A stretch of 64,000 bases of DNA from Dyella amyloliquefaciens (GTDB taxonomy: Bacteria; Pseudomonadota; Gammaproteobacteria; Xanthomonadales; Rhodanobacteraceae): contig NZ_SAYT01000005.1 of NCBI RefSeq assembly GCF_004296575.1, positions 620,001 through 684,000 on the forward strand, written 5' to 3'. The notes beneath the pieces were generated by a model that ran no database searches, was not told where the DNA came from, and worked only from the letters and a program-made list of their open reading frames with translations. Positions 9,320 to 17,661 of the stretch are shown piece by piece (positions within the stretch are counted from its first letter, which is position 1; every line of letters begins with the position of its first letter). A program made the position numbers and the translations under genes.

Positions 9320-9560
9320 TTAAGTCCTCTTCGCCTCGGCGCGTTGCGGCGTAGCGGATTCCTTCGAGGTAGCACGTCACTAATTCTGCTTGCACCGGTC
9401 GACAGGCGCTTCTATTCCACCCAACGCTGAGAGCTCTGGCTCTTAAGGCCATTTTCTTTGGGTTACTTTTCCTTTGGGCCAGCAAAAGAAAAGTGACTCG
9501 AGCGCCGGCAGGGGATCGAAACGCCCGCCGCGTAGGCGGCACCCTGGCGGAAGCGCACGA
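9320..9560. repeat. Dispersed intergenic repeat containing a TTACTTTTC/GAAAAGT hairpin
   Basis: Non-coding sequence after coq7 containing a stretch (TTTGGGTTACTTTTCCTTTG, then GCAAAAGAAAAGTGAC) that I recognise as a multi-copy intergenic sequence in Xanthomonadales. Arms 9465-9476 and 9483-9494 pair over 12 bases with one mismatch. The open reading frame on the minus strand here is the usual artefact of this repeat. Confidence 0.6.
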
Positions 9561-9643
9561 ATTACTGAATGAGACTGCAGAAACCCACCTCATCGGAGGT
9601 GCCAGATCCGGAGGCTGTGGCAAGACCCGCACCCTCTCCCCAA

Positions 9644-9664
9644 CCCTCTCCCGGAGGGAGAGGG
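9644..9664. repeat. CCCTCTCCC hairpin, dispersed repeat copy 2
   Basis: Nine-base perfect stem CCCTCTCCC/GGGAGAGGG with loop GGA, in the same orientation as copy 1. The two copies flank the dispersed repeat between coq7 and speD. Confidence 0.75.
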
Positions 9665-9685
9665 AGTGAAAGCTTGGCAAGGCCA

Positions 9686-9720
9686 TACAAAAAAAACCCG
9701 CCTTTCGGCGGGTTTTTCGT
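9686..9720. terminator. Bidirectional terminator between coq7 and speD
   Basis: CCCGCC/GGCGGG stem with loop TTTC, flanked by an A-run on the left and a T-run on the right. It is placed between convergent genes and ends at the speD stop codon. Confidence 0.85.
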
Positions 9721-10505
9721 CACATCAGGTTGCGACCGTGGAACAACTCCTCGATCTCCCGGCGCAGCAGCGACTCGATGCGCTGGCGCTCCTTGAAGGA
9801 GAGATCGTCGGCATGCGCCTCGAACAGATACGTATCAAGGTCGAAGTCCTTGATATGCATCTTCGTGTGGAACATGTTCTCCTGGTACACGTTCACGTCG
9901 AACATCTCGTATTTCTGGCGGATGTGCTTGGCCAGATAGTCCTGCACCGAGTTGATCTTGTGGTCGATGAAGTGCTTCTTGCCCTTCACGTCACGGGTGA
10001 AGCCGCGCACGCGGTAGTCCGCGATGACGATGTCCGACTCGAAACTGTCGATCAGGTAGTTCAGGGCCTTCAGCGGCGAGATCACGCCGCAGGTGGCCAC
10101 GTCGATGTCCGCGCGGAAAGTCGCGATGCCGTTGTGCGGATGCGTTTCCGGGTAGGTATGGACGGTGATGTGGCTCTTGTCCAGGTGCGCGACCACCGCG
10201 TCGGAGATCGTGTCGCGGCCCAGCTTCTCCACCACCGGCTCCTCGGAAATGAGGATGGTGACGGATGCGCCTTGCGGATCGTAATCCTGACGTGCGATGT
10301 TGAGGATGTTGGCACCGATGATCTCGGCCACATCCGTCAGGATCTGGGTGAGACGATCGGCGTCATACTGCTCATCGATGTATTCGATGTAGCGCTGGCG
10401 CTGTTCTTCAGACACTGCATAGCAGATGTCGTAGATGTTGAAGCTCAGGGCCTTGGTCAGATTGTTGAAGCCCTGCAGACGCAGGCGCGGAAGCGGTTTT
10501 ACCAC
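9720..10505 (-). CDS. speD: S-adenosylmethionine decarboxylase proenzyme, E. coli type
   Basis: A 261-residue pyruvoyl enzyme that makes decarboxylated SAM, the aminopropyl donor for spermidine. It closely follows the enterobacterial SpeD type. Self-cleavage is expected between K110 and S111 ([14 protein letters not shown]), with S111 becoming the pyruvoyl group. [17 protein letters not shown] holds the conserved cysteine, and [10 protein letters not shown] and [13 protein letters not shown] are further family blocks. The start is a GTG with GGAGAG five bases upstream. It is divergent from the Clp-type regulator gene. No spermidine synthase gene is adjacent. Confidence 0.96.
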   Translation of the reverse strand: MVKPLPRLRLQGFNNLTKALSFNIYDICYAVSEEQRQRYIEYIDEQYDADRLTQILTDVAEIIGANILNIARQDYDPQGASVTILISEEPVVEKLGRDTISDAVVAHLDKSHITVHTYPETHPHNGIATFRADIDVATCGVISPLKALNYLIDSFESDIVIADYRVRGFTRDVKGKKHFIDHKINSVQDYLAKHIRQKYEMFDVNVYQENMFHTKMHIKDFDLDTYLFEAHADDLSFKERQRIESLLRREIEELFHGRNLM

Positions 10506-10780
10506 AGCGACTCTCCATGGCCGGGATCATGGCCAGCAGTAGAGGCGGGTTAGCTACAAGGGTCCCCGCTAGAAAATTGAACGTGAAAGCAGGAAGCTTC
10601 CACGACCCTTGTGACCGGATCACGACACGCTCGCGTCCGAAAGACCGTGAAGTATGCGGCAAAAAAAGGGAAAACTGAACCTTCGGCGGCTCAAATTAGT
10701 TGCCATAATGCCCGGAGGGGGGAAGGATTGGACACTTGGGGGCCGCCTGCGGACCCCGGATTGAATCTACGGGACTCATT

Positions 10781-11476
10781 GTGGCGCAACTCAAATATCA
10801 GCTACAGCAAGCTTTTGAACGTTCCCAGGCGCCGGCCAATTTCGCTCCGGATCCGGCCTCGATGGAGCGCTTCCTGGCGCTTTGCCACCGGCGCCGCTAT
10901 CCGGGCAAGACGGCCATTATCCGGCCTGGCGACCCGGCCAACACCTTGTATTACATCGTCGACGGCTCGCTGGCCGTTTGCACGGAAGATGAACAGGGGC
11001 GCGAACTAATCCTGGCCTACCTGAGCCGTGGACAGTTCATCGGCGAGATGGGCCTGTTCGTGGAACAGGCGCAGCGCGAGTCGATGGTGCGCACCCGTAC
11101 GGCGTGCGAAATGGCCGAAATCAGCTACGAACGCCTGTTCCAGCTGATGGAGGGTCCGCTGCGCGAGGAGTGCCCGAAGATCCTGTTCGCCATCGGCTCC
11201 CAGCTCACGCACCGCCTGCTGCGGACGTCGCGCCAGGTAAGCCGCATGGCCTTCATGGACGTGACCAATCGCATCTCCAAGACCCTGCTGGACCTGTGCC
11301 AGGAGCCGGATGCGATGACCCACCCGGACGGCACCCAGATCCGCATCTCCCGCCAGGAAGTGAGCCGCATCGTGGGCTGCTCCCGCGAGATGGTCGGCCG
11401 TGTGCTCAAGCAGCTGGAAGAGCAGCGCATGATCGACGTGGCGGGCAAGACCATCGTGGTGCGCGGGACTCGCTGA
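10781..11476 (+). CDS. clp: CRP-family regulator, Xanthomonas Clp type
   Basis: Cyclic-nucleotide-binding-fold regulator of about 231 residues. The cupin-like effector domain (RRYPGKTAIIRPGDPANTLY, SRGQFIGEMGLF, REsMVRTRTACEMAEISYE) is followed by a dimerisation helix and a CRP-type helix-turn-helix at the C-terminus (ISRQEVSRIVGCSREMVGRV). In Xanthomonas, Clp binds cyclic di-GMP and links cell density to virulence and exoenzyme genes; whether this homologue does so is inference. The start is uncertain: the GTG at 10781 opens the conserved part, while an in-frame TTG at 10736 lies nearer a G-rich tract. The neighbourhood with speD, HAD phosphatase and trpC is typical of Xanthomonadales. Confidence 0.9.
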   Translation: MAQLKYQLQQAFERSQAPANFAPDPASMERFLALCHRRRYPGKTAIIRPGDPANTLYYIVDGSLAVCTEDEQGRELILAYLSRGQFIGEMGLFVEQAQRESMVRTRTACEMAEISYERLFQLMEGPLREECPKILFAIGSQLTHRLLRTSRQVSRMAFMDVTNRISKTLLDLCQEPDAMTHPDGTQIRISRQEVSRIVGCSREMVGRVLKQLEEQRMIDVAGKTIVVRGTR

Positions 11477-11511
11477 CCGGCAAGCCCTGCCGGAACGACG
11501 CAAGCACGAGT

Positions 11512-11548
11512 GACGCCGCCCCGGCCCCTGGCCCGGGCGGCGTTTTCG
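11512..11548 (+). terminator. Terminator after the Clp-type gene
   Basis: Strong GC stem (ACGCCGCCCCG with CGGGCGGCGT) followed by TTTTCGTT, located between convergent genes. Confidence 0.8.
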
Positions 11549-11549
11549 T

Positions 11550-12536
11550 TCAGGCCTTGGCGGCGGCGCGGGCGCGACCGCCCTTTGCCGGCTGATAAAC
11601 CATGTACACGTCGGCACGTTCGTAGTGCGAGCCGGGCCGGGTGGCGGACTGCATCACGAACCCAGCCTGCTCGTACATGCGCAGGGCCGTCTTCAGGCGG
11701 CTGTTGGATTCCAGGAACAGCTCCCGGCCCTCGCGCCGATGGAATTCCGCGATGGCCGCGGCCAGCAGGCTGCGCCCGGCGCCCATGCCGCGGAAGGTCT
11801 CGTCCACGCCCATCTTCGACAGCTCGTAGACGCCCAGGGACTCCTGCAGCAGCGCGCAGGTGCCGATGACCTCGCCGTCCAGGCGCGCAAAAAAGATTGC
11901 CCCGCCCGGCGCCAGCACGTAGCGCTCCGGGTCGCCCAGCAGCTCGCGGTCGATGTCCTCGATACGGAAGTGGCGTTCCAGCCATTGCGCGTTGAGGCGG
12001 TAGAAATGCTCTTTCAGGGCCGACTCGTAGGGCACGATCTCCAGCGTGGCACTGACCAGCGCGGCGTGCTCGGCCAGCATCGCCTCGACCACGGGGCGCT
12101 CCTGCAGCGCCTGCTCGGTGGCGGACAGCGCCGCCAGCAGCGTCTGCAGCCCCTCCTCGCCCAGCGACTGGATGATGCCGCGCCTTACCGCCACCCAGAT
12201 CGGCCCGAGCGCCGCCAGGGCGTGGCGGCCCTTCGCGGTCAGCGCCAGCAGGCTACGGCGGCCGTCCTGGGCATCCTTGCGGCGCTCCACCAGCTCGGCA
12301 TCCACCAGCTTGTCGGCCAGCTGGCTGACCGCCGAGTGGGTCTGCCCGATCGCGGCGGCCACATCGCTGACCGTGGTTTCGCCGTGCTCCCACAGGAAGC
12401 GAAGCACGGGGAACCAGCGCGACTCCACGCCCGCGCCACAGGCGCGATAGACCTCGTCCACGGCACCGTAGAAGTGATCGCTCAGCGATTTGAGACGGCT
12501 GCCAAGCGCCAGCTGGGCGAGCGAGGGGAGATACAT
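11550..12536 (-). CDS. MarR-type regulator fused to a GNAT acetyltransferase
   Basis: A 328-residue two-domain protein. Residues 1-145 form a winged-helix MarR domain (TTVSDVAAAIGQTHSAVSQL as recognition region, then RRKDAQDGRRSLLALTAKG as the wing). Residues 165-318 form a GNAT domain with the acetyl-CoA loop at VDETFRGMGAGRSLL and the C-terminal motif ALRMYEQAGF. This fusion is a known family (bifunctional helix-turn-helix regulator/N-acetyltransferase), in which the regulatory half may sense the same ligand the acetyltransferase modifies; the ligand is unknown. It is a single-gene unit. The upstream 12550-12580 stretch contains an imperfect AT-rich inverted repeat that might be its own operator. 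Confidence 0.9.
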   Translation of the reverse strand: MYLPSLAQLALGSRLKSLSDHFYGAVDEVYRACGAGVESRWFPVLRFLWEHGETTVSDVAAAIGQTHSAVSQLADKLVDAELVERRKDAQDGRRSLLALTAKGRHALAALGPIWVAVRRGIIQSLGEEGLQTLLAALSATEQALQERPVVEAMLAEHAALVSATLEIVPYESALKEHFYRLNAQWLERHFRIEDIDRELLGDPERYVLAPGGAIFFARLDGEVIGTCALLQESLGVYELSKMGVDETFRGMGAGRSLLAAAIAEFHRREGRELFLESNSRLKTALRMYEQAGFVMQSATRPGSHYERADVYMVYQPAKGGRARAAAKA

Positions 12537-12682
12537 GGCGATTCCCTGCGATTCTTATGTAAGTCCTAACGTAGTTCCGCTCGCGTGACAGAAGCAAGAA
12601 CTCCCCGGGCAAAAACGCGAACAGGGCACGACCCGGCCGGATCGTACTCGAGGTGCGCTCTACAGCAGAGGGAACCGGTGGG

Positions 12683-13384
12683 CTAGAACCAATCCACGCG
12701 AGTGATGGTGCGGCCCAGTGCCTTTTCCAGCTTCATGCACAGCTTCGGGGTGCCGTTGACCAGCACCACCTCGGCGGCAGGCTTCAGCATGGGGATATCG
12801 AGCAGGGAATCGCTATAGGCCACATGCCACTCGCGAACCCCGAAAGCGGCCAGCTGAGCGGGTTTGCGACGGCCGATGTTGTGCAGCTTCACGCGCATGC
12901 CCAGCAGCCCGGGTCGAAACTGCGAGGCAATCACCTCCACACCACCCAGGCCAAGCTGCGCCAGGATGTGGGTGACCAGCACCTGCTCGCAGCCCGTCAC
13001 CACGATTACGCGATCACCGGCAGCCTGGTGGCGACGGAGCGCGCCGAGGCCATCGCGGCAGAACTGACGAGGCCGACGAACGAGATGCTCGGCGAATGCT
13101 TCGGCCGCCGCCTTGTAGCGGCGCTCACCCACGCCCAGAAGTCCGACATGAACCAGCGTGCGCATCGCGCGGCGCCGCGAGAACGGCGTCACCAGCAGCA
13201 ACCAGGGCAAGGTCAGCAACGCGCCGAACTTGCGCAGCAGCGAGTGCTGGTAGCGATCGCGCATGAAGAGATAGAAGGCATCGCCGTGAATCAGCACGCC
13301 GTCGAAATCGAACAGCACGGTACGCGGCGCGGACACGGCCATGTCCGCCGCTGCCGGCATGGAACTGCTTTCCCCTGTAGACAT
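12683..13384 (-). CDS. HAD-superfamily phosphatase (subclass IB-like)
   Basis: A 233-residue haloacid-dehalogenase-fold hydrolase. Motif I is VLFDFDGVLIHGD (residues 23-35, nucleophile the first Asp), motif II is VIVVTG, motif III the Lys in RRKPAQL, and motif IV is AYSDSLLDIPML. A helical cap with a hydrophobic stretch (LLTLPWLLLVTPF) lies between motifs I and II, as in the phosphoserine-phosphatase-like IB group that includes phosphatidylglycerophosphatase-like and CicA-like enzymes. The substrate is unknown. It starts six bases after trpC and is probably the last gene of the trpGDC transcript. Confidence 0.8.
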   Translation of the reverse strand: MSTGESSSMPAAADMAVSAPRTVLFDFDGVLIHGDAFYLFMRDRYQHSLLRKFGALLTLPWLLLVTPFSRRRAMRTLVHVGLLGVGERRYKAAAEAFAEHLVRRPRQFCRDGLGALRRHQAAGDRVIVVTGCEQVLVTHILAQLGLGGVEVIASQFRPGLLGMRVKLHNIGRRKPAQLAAFGVREWHVAYSDSLLDIPMLKPAAEVVLVNGTPKLCMKLEKALGRTITRVDWF

Positions 13385-13390
13385 CGGCGC

Positions 13391-14185
13391 TTACTTGGTG
13401 TCGAACAATCGCTTGAGTTCCGTGCCCGGATCGTCGGCGCGCATGAAAGCCTCGCCGACCAGGAACGCATTGATACCGGCATCGCGCAGCGTCGCCACGT
13501 CGTCCGGCGTATGGATGCCCGACTCGCTCACCAGGATGCGGTCGTATTCCATCAGCTGCTGCAGTTCGATTGAGGTATCGATCGAGGTGTGGAACGTGCG
13601 CAGGTTGCGGTTGTTCACGCCGATCAGCGGCACCGGCAGCGCCAACGCGCGTTCCAGCTCCTCCGCATCGTGCACTTCGCACAGCACGTCGAGATCGAGC
13701 TCGGCGGCCAGCAGCGACAGGTCCAGCAAGGCGGCGTCGGTGAGCGCGGCAACGATGAGCAGGATGCAGTCCGCACCGATCACGCGTGCTTCGTACACCT
13801 GGTACGGGTCGATCACGAAGTCCTTGCGCAGCACCGGCAGCGAGCATGCATCGCGCGCCTGCTGCAGGAAATCTTCGCTGCCATGGAAGAAGTCGCGATC
13901 GGTGAGCACCGACAGGCAGGCTGCGCCGCCCTTCTCGTAGCTGCGCGCGATGGCCGCCGGATCGAAGTCGTGGCGGATCACGCCCTTGCTCGGGCTGGCG
14001 CGCTTCACTTCCGCGATCACCGCTGGCAAGCCGGCGTCGACCTTGGCTTCGATGGCGGCCGCGAATCCGCGTGTGTCCGGCAGGTCGCCTACGCGAGCGG
14101 ACAATTCGACCAGCGGCAGTTTCGCGCTGCGCTCGGCGACCTCTTCGGTCTTGCGGGTAAGGATGCGTTGAAGGATGTCGGTCAT
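13391..14185 (-). CDS. trpC: Indole-3-glycerol-phosphate synthase
   Basis: A 264-residue monofunctional TrpC (no TrpF fusion) that closes the indole ring in tryptophan synthesis. TIM-barrel motifs are [10 protein letters not shown] at 59-68 (phosphate and catalytic Lys), LRKDF at 119-123, NNRNL at 191-195 and SESGI at 220-224. It lies 42 bases downstream of trpD. Confidence 0.97.
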   Translation of the reverse strand: MTDILQRILTRKTEEVAERSAKLPLVELSARVGDLPDTRGFAAAIEAKVDAGLPAVIAEVKRASPSKGVIRHDFDPAAIARSYEKGGAACLSVLTDRDFFHGSEDFLQQARDACSLPVLRKDFVIDPYQVYEARVIGADCILLIVAALTDAALLDLSLLAAELDLDVLCEVHDAEELERALALPVPLIGVNNRNLRTFHTSIDTSIELQQLMEYDRILVSESGIHTPDDVATLRDAGINAFLVGEAFMRADDPGTELKRLFDTK

Positions 14186-14227
14186 GTCAAAAGCTTGCGG
14201 GGAGTGGGCATGAAGAGGGCGTGAGCG

Positions 14228-15301
14228 TCAGGCCGTTTCCGCCAGACGCTGAGTCGACGCCACGAAGTCGTCCAACTTCGCACGGGCCGCACCACTGGCG
14301 ATGGTGGCGCGCGCGAGTTCGATACCGGCCGCGATGGAATCCACCACGTTGGCCGCATACAGCGCCGCGCCCGAGTTCAGGCAGACGATGTCGTGCGGCA
14401 CGCCACGGCGGCCTTCCAGCGCTTCAAGCAGCATGACGCGTGACTCCTCCGCGTTTTCCACGCGCAGGTTGCGGCTGGACGCCATGGCGAGGCCGAAGTC
14501 TTCCGGTTCGACCTCGTACTCGCGCACTTCGCCGTCGCGCAGCTCGCCCACCAATGTCGCCGCGCCTAGCGAGATTTCGTCCATGCCGTCGCGGCCCCAC
14601 ACCACCAAGGCATGCTTTGCGCCGAGCTGCTGCAGCACGCGCACCTGAATGCCGACGAGGTCGGGGTGGAACACGCCCATCAGGATGTTCGGCGCACCCG
14701 CCGGATTGGTGAGCGGCCCGAGGATGTTGAACAGGGTGCGTACGCCCATTTCCTTGCGCACCGGTGCCACCACCTTCATGGCCGGGTGATGGTTGGGCGC
14801 GAACATGAAGCCGATGCCCACATCCTGCATGCACTGGGCGACCTTCGCCGGCGGCAGGTCGATGACCGCGCCAAGCGCTTCGAGCACGTCCGCGCTACCC
14901 GACTTGGACGACACGCTGCGTCCGCCGTGCTTGGCGATGCGCGCGCCAGCCGCGGCCGCCACGAACATCGAAGCGGTGGAAATATTGAAGCTCGATGCGC
15001 CGTCGCCGCCGGTGCCGACGATGTCGACGAAATGCTCGTGAGCCGGCAGATCCACCTTGGCGGACAGCTCGCGCATCACGCGCGCCGCACCGGTGATCTC
15101 GCCCACGGTTTCCTTCTTCACGCGCAGGCCGGTGATGATCGCCGCGGTCATCAGCGGGCTCACTTCGCCACGCATGATCTGCCGCATCAGCTCGATCATC
15201 TCGTCGTGGAAGATCTCGCGATGCTCGATCGTGCGCTGAAGAGCTTCCTGCGGCGTGATGGTGACGCGGCGCCCCACCGACGGGTTCTGCGCCCCGCTCA
15301 T
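14228..15301 (-). CDS. trpD: Anthranilate phosphoribosyltransferase
   Basis: A 357-residue TrpD that transfers the phosphoribosyl group of PRPP to anthranilate. Motifs are [17 protein letters not shown] (PRPP diphosphate site), [32 protein letters not shown], and [14 protein letters not shown]. The ATG at 15301 overlaps the trpG stop as ATGA, so the two are translationally coupled. The frame is open far upstream inside trpG; only the start at [12 protein letters not shown] gives a sensible protein. Confidence 0.97.
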   Translation of the reverse strand: MSGAQNPSVGRRVTITPQEALQRTIEHREIFHDEMIELMRQIMRGEVSPLMTAAIITGLRVKKETVGEITGAARVMRELSAKVDLPAHEHFVDIVGTGGDGASSFNISTASMFVAAAAGARIAKHGGRSVSSKSGSADVLEALGAVIDLPPAKVAQCMQDVGIGFMFAPNHHPAMKVVAPVRKEMGVRTLFNILGPLTNPAGAPNILMGVFHPDLVGIQVRVLQQLGAKHALVVWGRDGMDEISLGAATLVGELRDGEVREYEVEPEDFGLAMASSRNLRVENAEESRVMLLEALEGRRGVPHDIVCLNSGAALYAANVVDSIAAGIELARATIASGAARAKLDDFVASTQRLAETA

Positions 15302-15894
15302 GCCGCCAGCTTCAGCGGCAGGCCCAGGAAGTTGCGCAGCAGGTCGTGGCCGTACTGCGTGAGGATCGATTCGGGATGGAACTGCACGCCCTCGACGTTC
15401 AGCGTCTTGTGGCGCAGACCCATGATCTCGTCGATCGAGCCATCGGGATTTTCCGTCCACGCGGTGACTTCGAGGCAATCGGGCAACGAATCCTGCTCCA
15501 CCACCAGCGAGTGGTAACGCGTGGCTTCGAACGGATCGGGCAGGCCGGCGAACACGCCCTGCCCGCGATGGCGCACCGGCGAAGTCTTGCCGTGCATGAT
15601 CTGCTTGGCGCGGATCACCTTGCCGCCGAACACCTGGCCGATGGCCTGGTGACCCAGGCACACGCCGAAGACCGGGATCTCGCCCGCCAGCTCGCTCAGC
15701 ACGTCCAGCGACACGCCGGCATCATCCGGCGTACCGGGTCCCGGCGAAATCATGATGTGGGAGGGCTTCAGGGCACGGATGCCGGCCACGTCCAGCGCAT
15801 CGTTGCGCACCACTTTCACCGACTGCCCCAGCTCGCCCAGGTACTGCACGAGGTTGAAGGTGAAGCTGTCGTAGTTGTCGATCATTAGTAGCAT
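15298..15894 (-). CDS. trpG: Anthranilate synthase component II (glutamine amidotransferase)
   Basis: A 198-residue class I glutamine amidotransferase supplying ammonia to TrpE. The triad is C79 ([12 protein letters not shown]), H173 and E175 ([11 protein letters not shown]), and the TrpG marker HGKTS is at 101-105. It can also serve as PabA. The start is odd: ATG at 15894 has no visible ribosome site, and sequence just outside the gene drops abruptly to AT-rich islet DNA; a second in-frame ATG lies at 15885. Its partner trpE is about 24 kb away at 39.7-41.1 kb. Confidence 0.96.
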   Translation of the reverse strand: MLLMIDNYDSFTFNLVQYLGELGQSVKVVRNDALDVAGIRALKPSHIMISPGPGTPDDAGVSLDVLSELAGEIPVFGVCLGHQAIGQVFGGKVIRAKQIMHGKTSPVRHRGQGVFAGLPDPFEATRYHSLVVEQDSLPDCLEVTAWTENPDGSIDEIMGLRHKTLNVEGVQFHPESILTQYGHDLLRNFLGLPLKLAA

Positions 15895-15920
15895 AGAATA
15901 TGTCTAACTATTTGATTTTA

Positions 15921-15936
15921 TTGACTATTTTGTCAA
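15921..15936. promoter_or_regulatory. TTGAC/GTCAA palindrome upstream of trpG
   Basis: Perfect TTGAC-N6-GTCAA inverted repeat in the AT-rich stretch 27-42 bases upstream of the trpG start. On the minus strand it contains TTGACA, a consensus -35 box, at 15936-15931, but the -10 region at the right spacing is poor. It may be a promoter element or operator brought by the islet. Confidence 0.35.
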
Positions 15937-15957
15937 CGATGGGCGACGATTTAGGGT

Positions 15958-15983
15958 GCCGATACCCCCAACGATACCCCCAA
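15958..15983 (+). repeat. Direct repeat, left copy (double GATACCCCCAA motif)
   Basis: Two tandem ATACCCCCAA units preceded by GCCG. It matches 25 of 26 bases with 18894-18919. Tandem GGGGGTA motifs of this kind are known to me next to tyrosine integrase genes of P4-like islands, where they may be arm-type integrase sites. Confidence 0.8.
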
Positions 15984-16246
15984 TTTTAGTGGGTGGCAGG
16001 CGTCACAAAACCGGGGTTTGGTCGCGCCCTGAGTGCCGAGTTGGCACAGACCGCGCTTGATAAGGATAGGGGTAACCCGGTGCTAGTTGTGCACCGGAAC
16101 TGACAGCCGCACGAGCCAGAAAGCCCCTGGCCGTTCCAAGCAATTGAGATTTGCTTGTGTAACACTTATCTATGAAGCACACCGACTAATGCAGCACTGG
16201 CGTACCTTTGTGGCGCTCGGTGAGCATCTTGGTGAGGAAAATACTT

Positions 16247-16726
16247 ATGAATGCCCGCTCGCTCGCCGTTGCTAAGTACATCCTCGACCGTTGCAAGACG
16301 CACGGCGATGGTGCTGTTACGCCGATGCAATTGTTGAAGCTTGTTTATATGGCCCATGGGTGGATGCTCGGCCTTGCTGGCCGCCCATTGCTGGACGAGC
16401 CCGTGGCTGCGTGGCGCTATGGCCCCGTAGTTCCTTCGCTGTACCAGGCCATTCGAGGCTATGGCAGCAATCCCGTGCAGAACGTCCCTCTATTTAGCGG
16501 CGCTGATGTCCAGTTTGATGACACAGAACGGTCAATCATGGACCAGGTGGCTGACATATATGGCGGTTATACGGGGATCCAGCTCTCCAGCATGACTCAT
16601 GAGGCCGGCACGCCATGGGACATTGCATGGCGTCAATCTGGTCAGAACACGACCATATCGAACGACCTCATAGAACAGTTCTATCGCCAGAAGGCCCAAG
16701 CCTCTGAAAAGAGTCGGGGGCACTAA
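16247..16726 (+). CDS. Panacea (SocA/DUF4065) antitoxin-like protein
   Basis: A 159-residue protein matching the Panacea/SocA domain along its length: SLAVAKYILDRC at the start, MQLLKLVYMAHGWMLGL at 27-43, VAAWRYGPVVPSLYQAIRGY at 53-72, and LSSMTHEAGTPWDIAWRQ near the end. Panacea proteins (PanA, SocA) are antitoxins paired with very diverse toxins; SocA also acts as a ClpXP adaptor in Caulobacter. The ATG at 16247 has GAGG nine bases upstream; an earlier TTG frame extension is rejected. The next gene starts three bases after its stop, which fits a two-gene toxin-antitoxin unit. GC content is lower than that of neighbouring housekeeping genes. Confidence 0.85.
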   Translation: MNARSLAVAKYILDRCKTHGDGAVTPMQLLKLVYMAHGWMLGLAGRPLLDEPVAAWRYGPVVPSLYQAIRGYGSNPVQNVPLFSGADVQFDDTERSIMDQVADIYGGYTGIQLSSMTHEAGTPWDIAWRQSGQNTTISNDLIEQFYRQKAQASEKSRGH

Positions 16727-16729
16727 TCT

Positions 16730-17209
16730 GTGGAAGGCATGGAGCCGCAGGACGATGAAGATCCGAATGTTCTTGGACCTGCTCCGGTTCACCCGGGAAA
16801 AGAGACCTCTCAGTTAAAAGTGCCGCGCATCGCCCCACCGCAGAAGTCTGGGTGGGGGCGCTGGTTCAACGACGCGAAGGCTCGCAAAGAGAGTGCTGCG
16901 GTCAATGCCAATCGCGATCTTGATTTGGAGGCCAGGGAAGCAGACCACGACAGGCTTGAGGACTTACGTAAGCAGCTACAAGTCGGCATAAAGGTGCTGT
17001 TTTGGGTTGCGTTGATCTGTACCTGTGCAGGCATCATTGCTTGGTCTCTGCATCAACTCATCCCCGCCGGGTGGGCTTGGCTAAATGACAGCCAACTTCA
17101 GACAATCCAGCACATACTGACAACCATCGCTGTGTCAGGCTTGGTTGGTGGCCTCGCAAGACGTGTTATGGAACCGCCATCCAAATCGAAGAGATCCGAT
17201 GATGACTAA
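16730..17209 (+). CDS. Small two-helix membrane protein, candidate Panacea partner
   Basis: A 159-residue protein from a GTG at 16730, with GGGGG about nine bases upstream; an ATG at 16739 is the alternative start. Residues 1-50 are polar and proline-rich, 51-82 are highly charged and helical (possible coiled coil), and two membrane segments lie near 86-108 and 122-143 with a short loop, followed by a charged tail. No family is recognised. The three-base spacing after the Panacea gene and the shared terminator suggest it is the toxin or effector, possibly one acting on the membrane. That role is inference from position and topology only. Confidence 0.7.
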   Translation: MEGMEPQDDEDPNVLGPAPVHPGKETSQLKVPRIAPPQKSGWGRWFNDAKARKESAAVNANRDLDLEAREADHDRLEDLRKQLQVGIKVLFWVALICTCAGIIAWSLHQLIPAGWAWLNDSQLQTIQHILTTIAVSGLVGGLARRVMEPPSKSKRSDDD

Positions 17210-17211
17210 GT

Positions 17212-17241
17212 AAAAAGCCCCGCATAGCGGGGCTTTTTTTG
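17212..17241. terminator. Bidirectional terminator
   Basis: Perfect stem GCCCCGC/GCGGGGC with loop ATA, five A before it and seven T after it. It serves the Panacea operon on plus; its A-run allows use from the convergent ASCH side. Confidence 0.92.
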
Positions 17242-17286
17242 AGACGCGACCGGTGGAGCGATTTGCACCCACTCTCTGCTGGCAGC

Positions 17287-17661
17287 TCAACTTAAGTAAC
17301 AAAACGACTGCGGCGCGACGCCGCTGCTGACCACCGCGCCCAGGTCTAACGGCTCCTCGTAGCGCTTTGCACGTTTGACCTTGATCGCATAGGCAGTATC
17401 ACGCCCGCGGAAGTATTCGTTGAAAAACTTCCTTGTGATGCCCGCAAAACCAGATGTGAGCGACCACATAACCCGTGGCCGTCCGCTCAAGATTCCTTCG
17501 ACCTCGAACTCCCCCACAACCTTACCGACCGGCTTCGTTGCATAGATCACAACCGTCTTGAGCCCTTCGGCTTTGGGTACAGCCTTTCGAAACTCAAAGC
17601 GCTTTTCCCCGGCCAAGATCTTTTCCGCGTACTCCGGCTTAATGCTTAATAAGACTTTCAT
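17287..17661 (-). CDS. ASCH domain protein
   Basis: A 124-residue protein of the ASCH (PUA-like barrel) superfamily, recognised by the N-terminal block MKVLLSIKPEYAEKILAGEK followed by FEFRK, a strand pattern around VVIYATKPVGKVVGEFEVEG, and FFNEYFRGRDTAYAIKVK. ASCH domains are proposed RNA or modified-nucleotide binders; some are nucleases or amidohydrolases. The ATG at 17661 lies inside the end of the upstream gene (23-base overlap), so the two are probably translated together. Catalytic activity cannot be judged from the sequence. Confidence 0.8.
   Translation of the reverse strand: MKVLLSIKPEYAEKILAGEKRFEFRKAVPKAEGLKTVVIYATKPVGKVVGEFEVEGILSGRPRVMWSLTSGFAGITRKFFNEYFRGRDTAYAIKVKRAKRYEEPLDLGAVVSSGVAPQSFCYLS

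Larger units (their letters stand above)
15895..16246. other. Islet left flank between trpG and the Panacea gene
   Basis: About 350 bases with no gene. It begins AT-rich next to trpG and holds the 16-bp palindrome and the first 26-bp direct repeat listed separately. The remainder (15990-16246) shows no coding potential that I can support and should contain the promoter of the Panacea gene. Confidence 0.5.

Noticed and set aside
9195-9686. A 163-codon minus-strand frame between coq7 and speD
   Set aside because: It is formed by dispersed intergenic repeats; its peptides (such as SPSPLWGEGRGEG) are a well-known false-ORF signature.
10600-10780. Upstream ATG and CATAAT box as start and promoter of the Clp-type gene
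   Set aside because: The ATG at 10708 is out of frame, and no -35 box lies at proper spacing from CATAAT.
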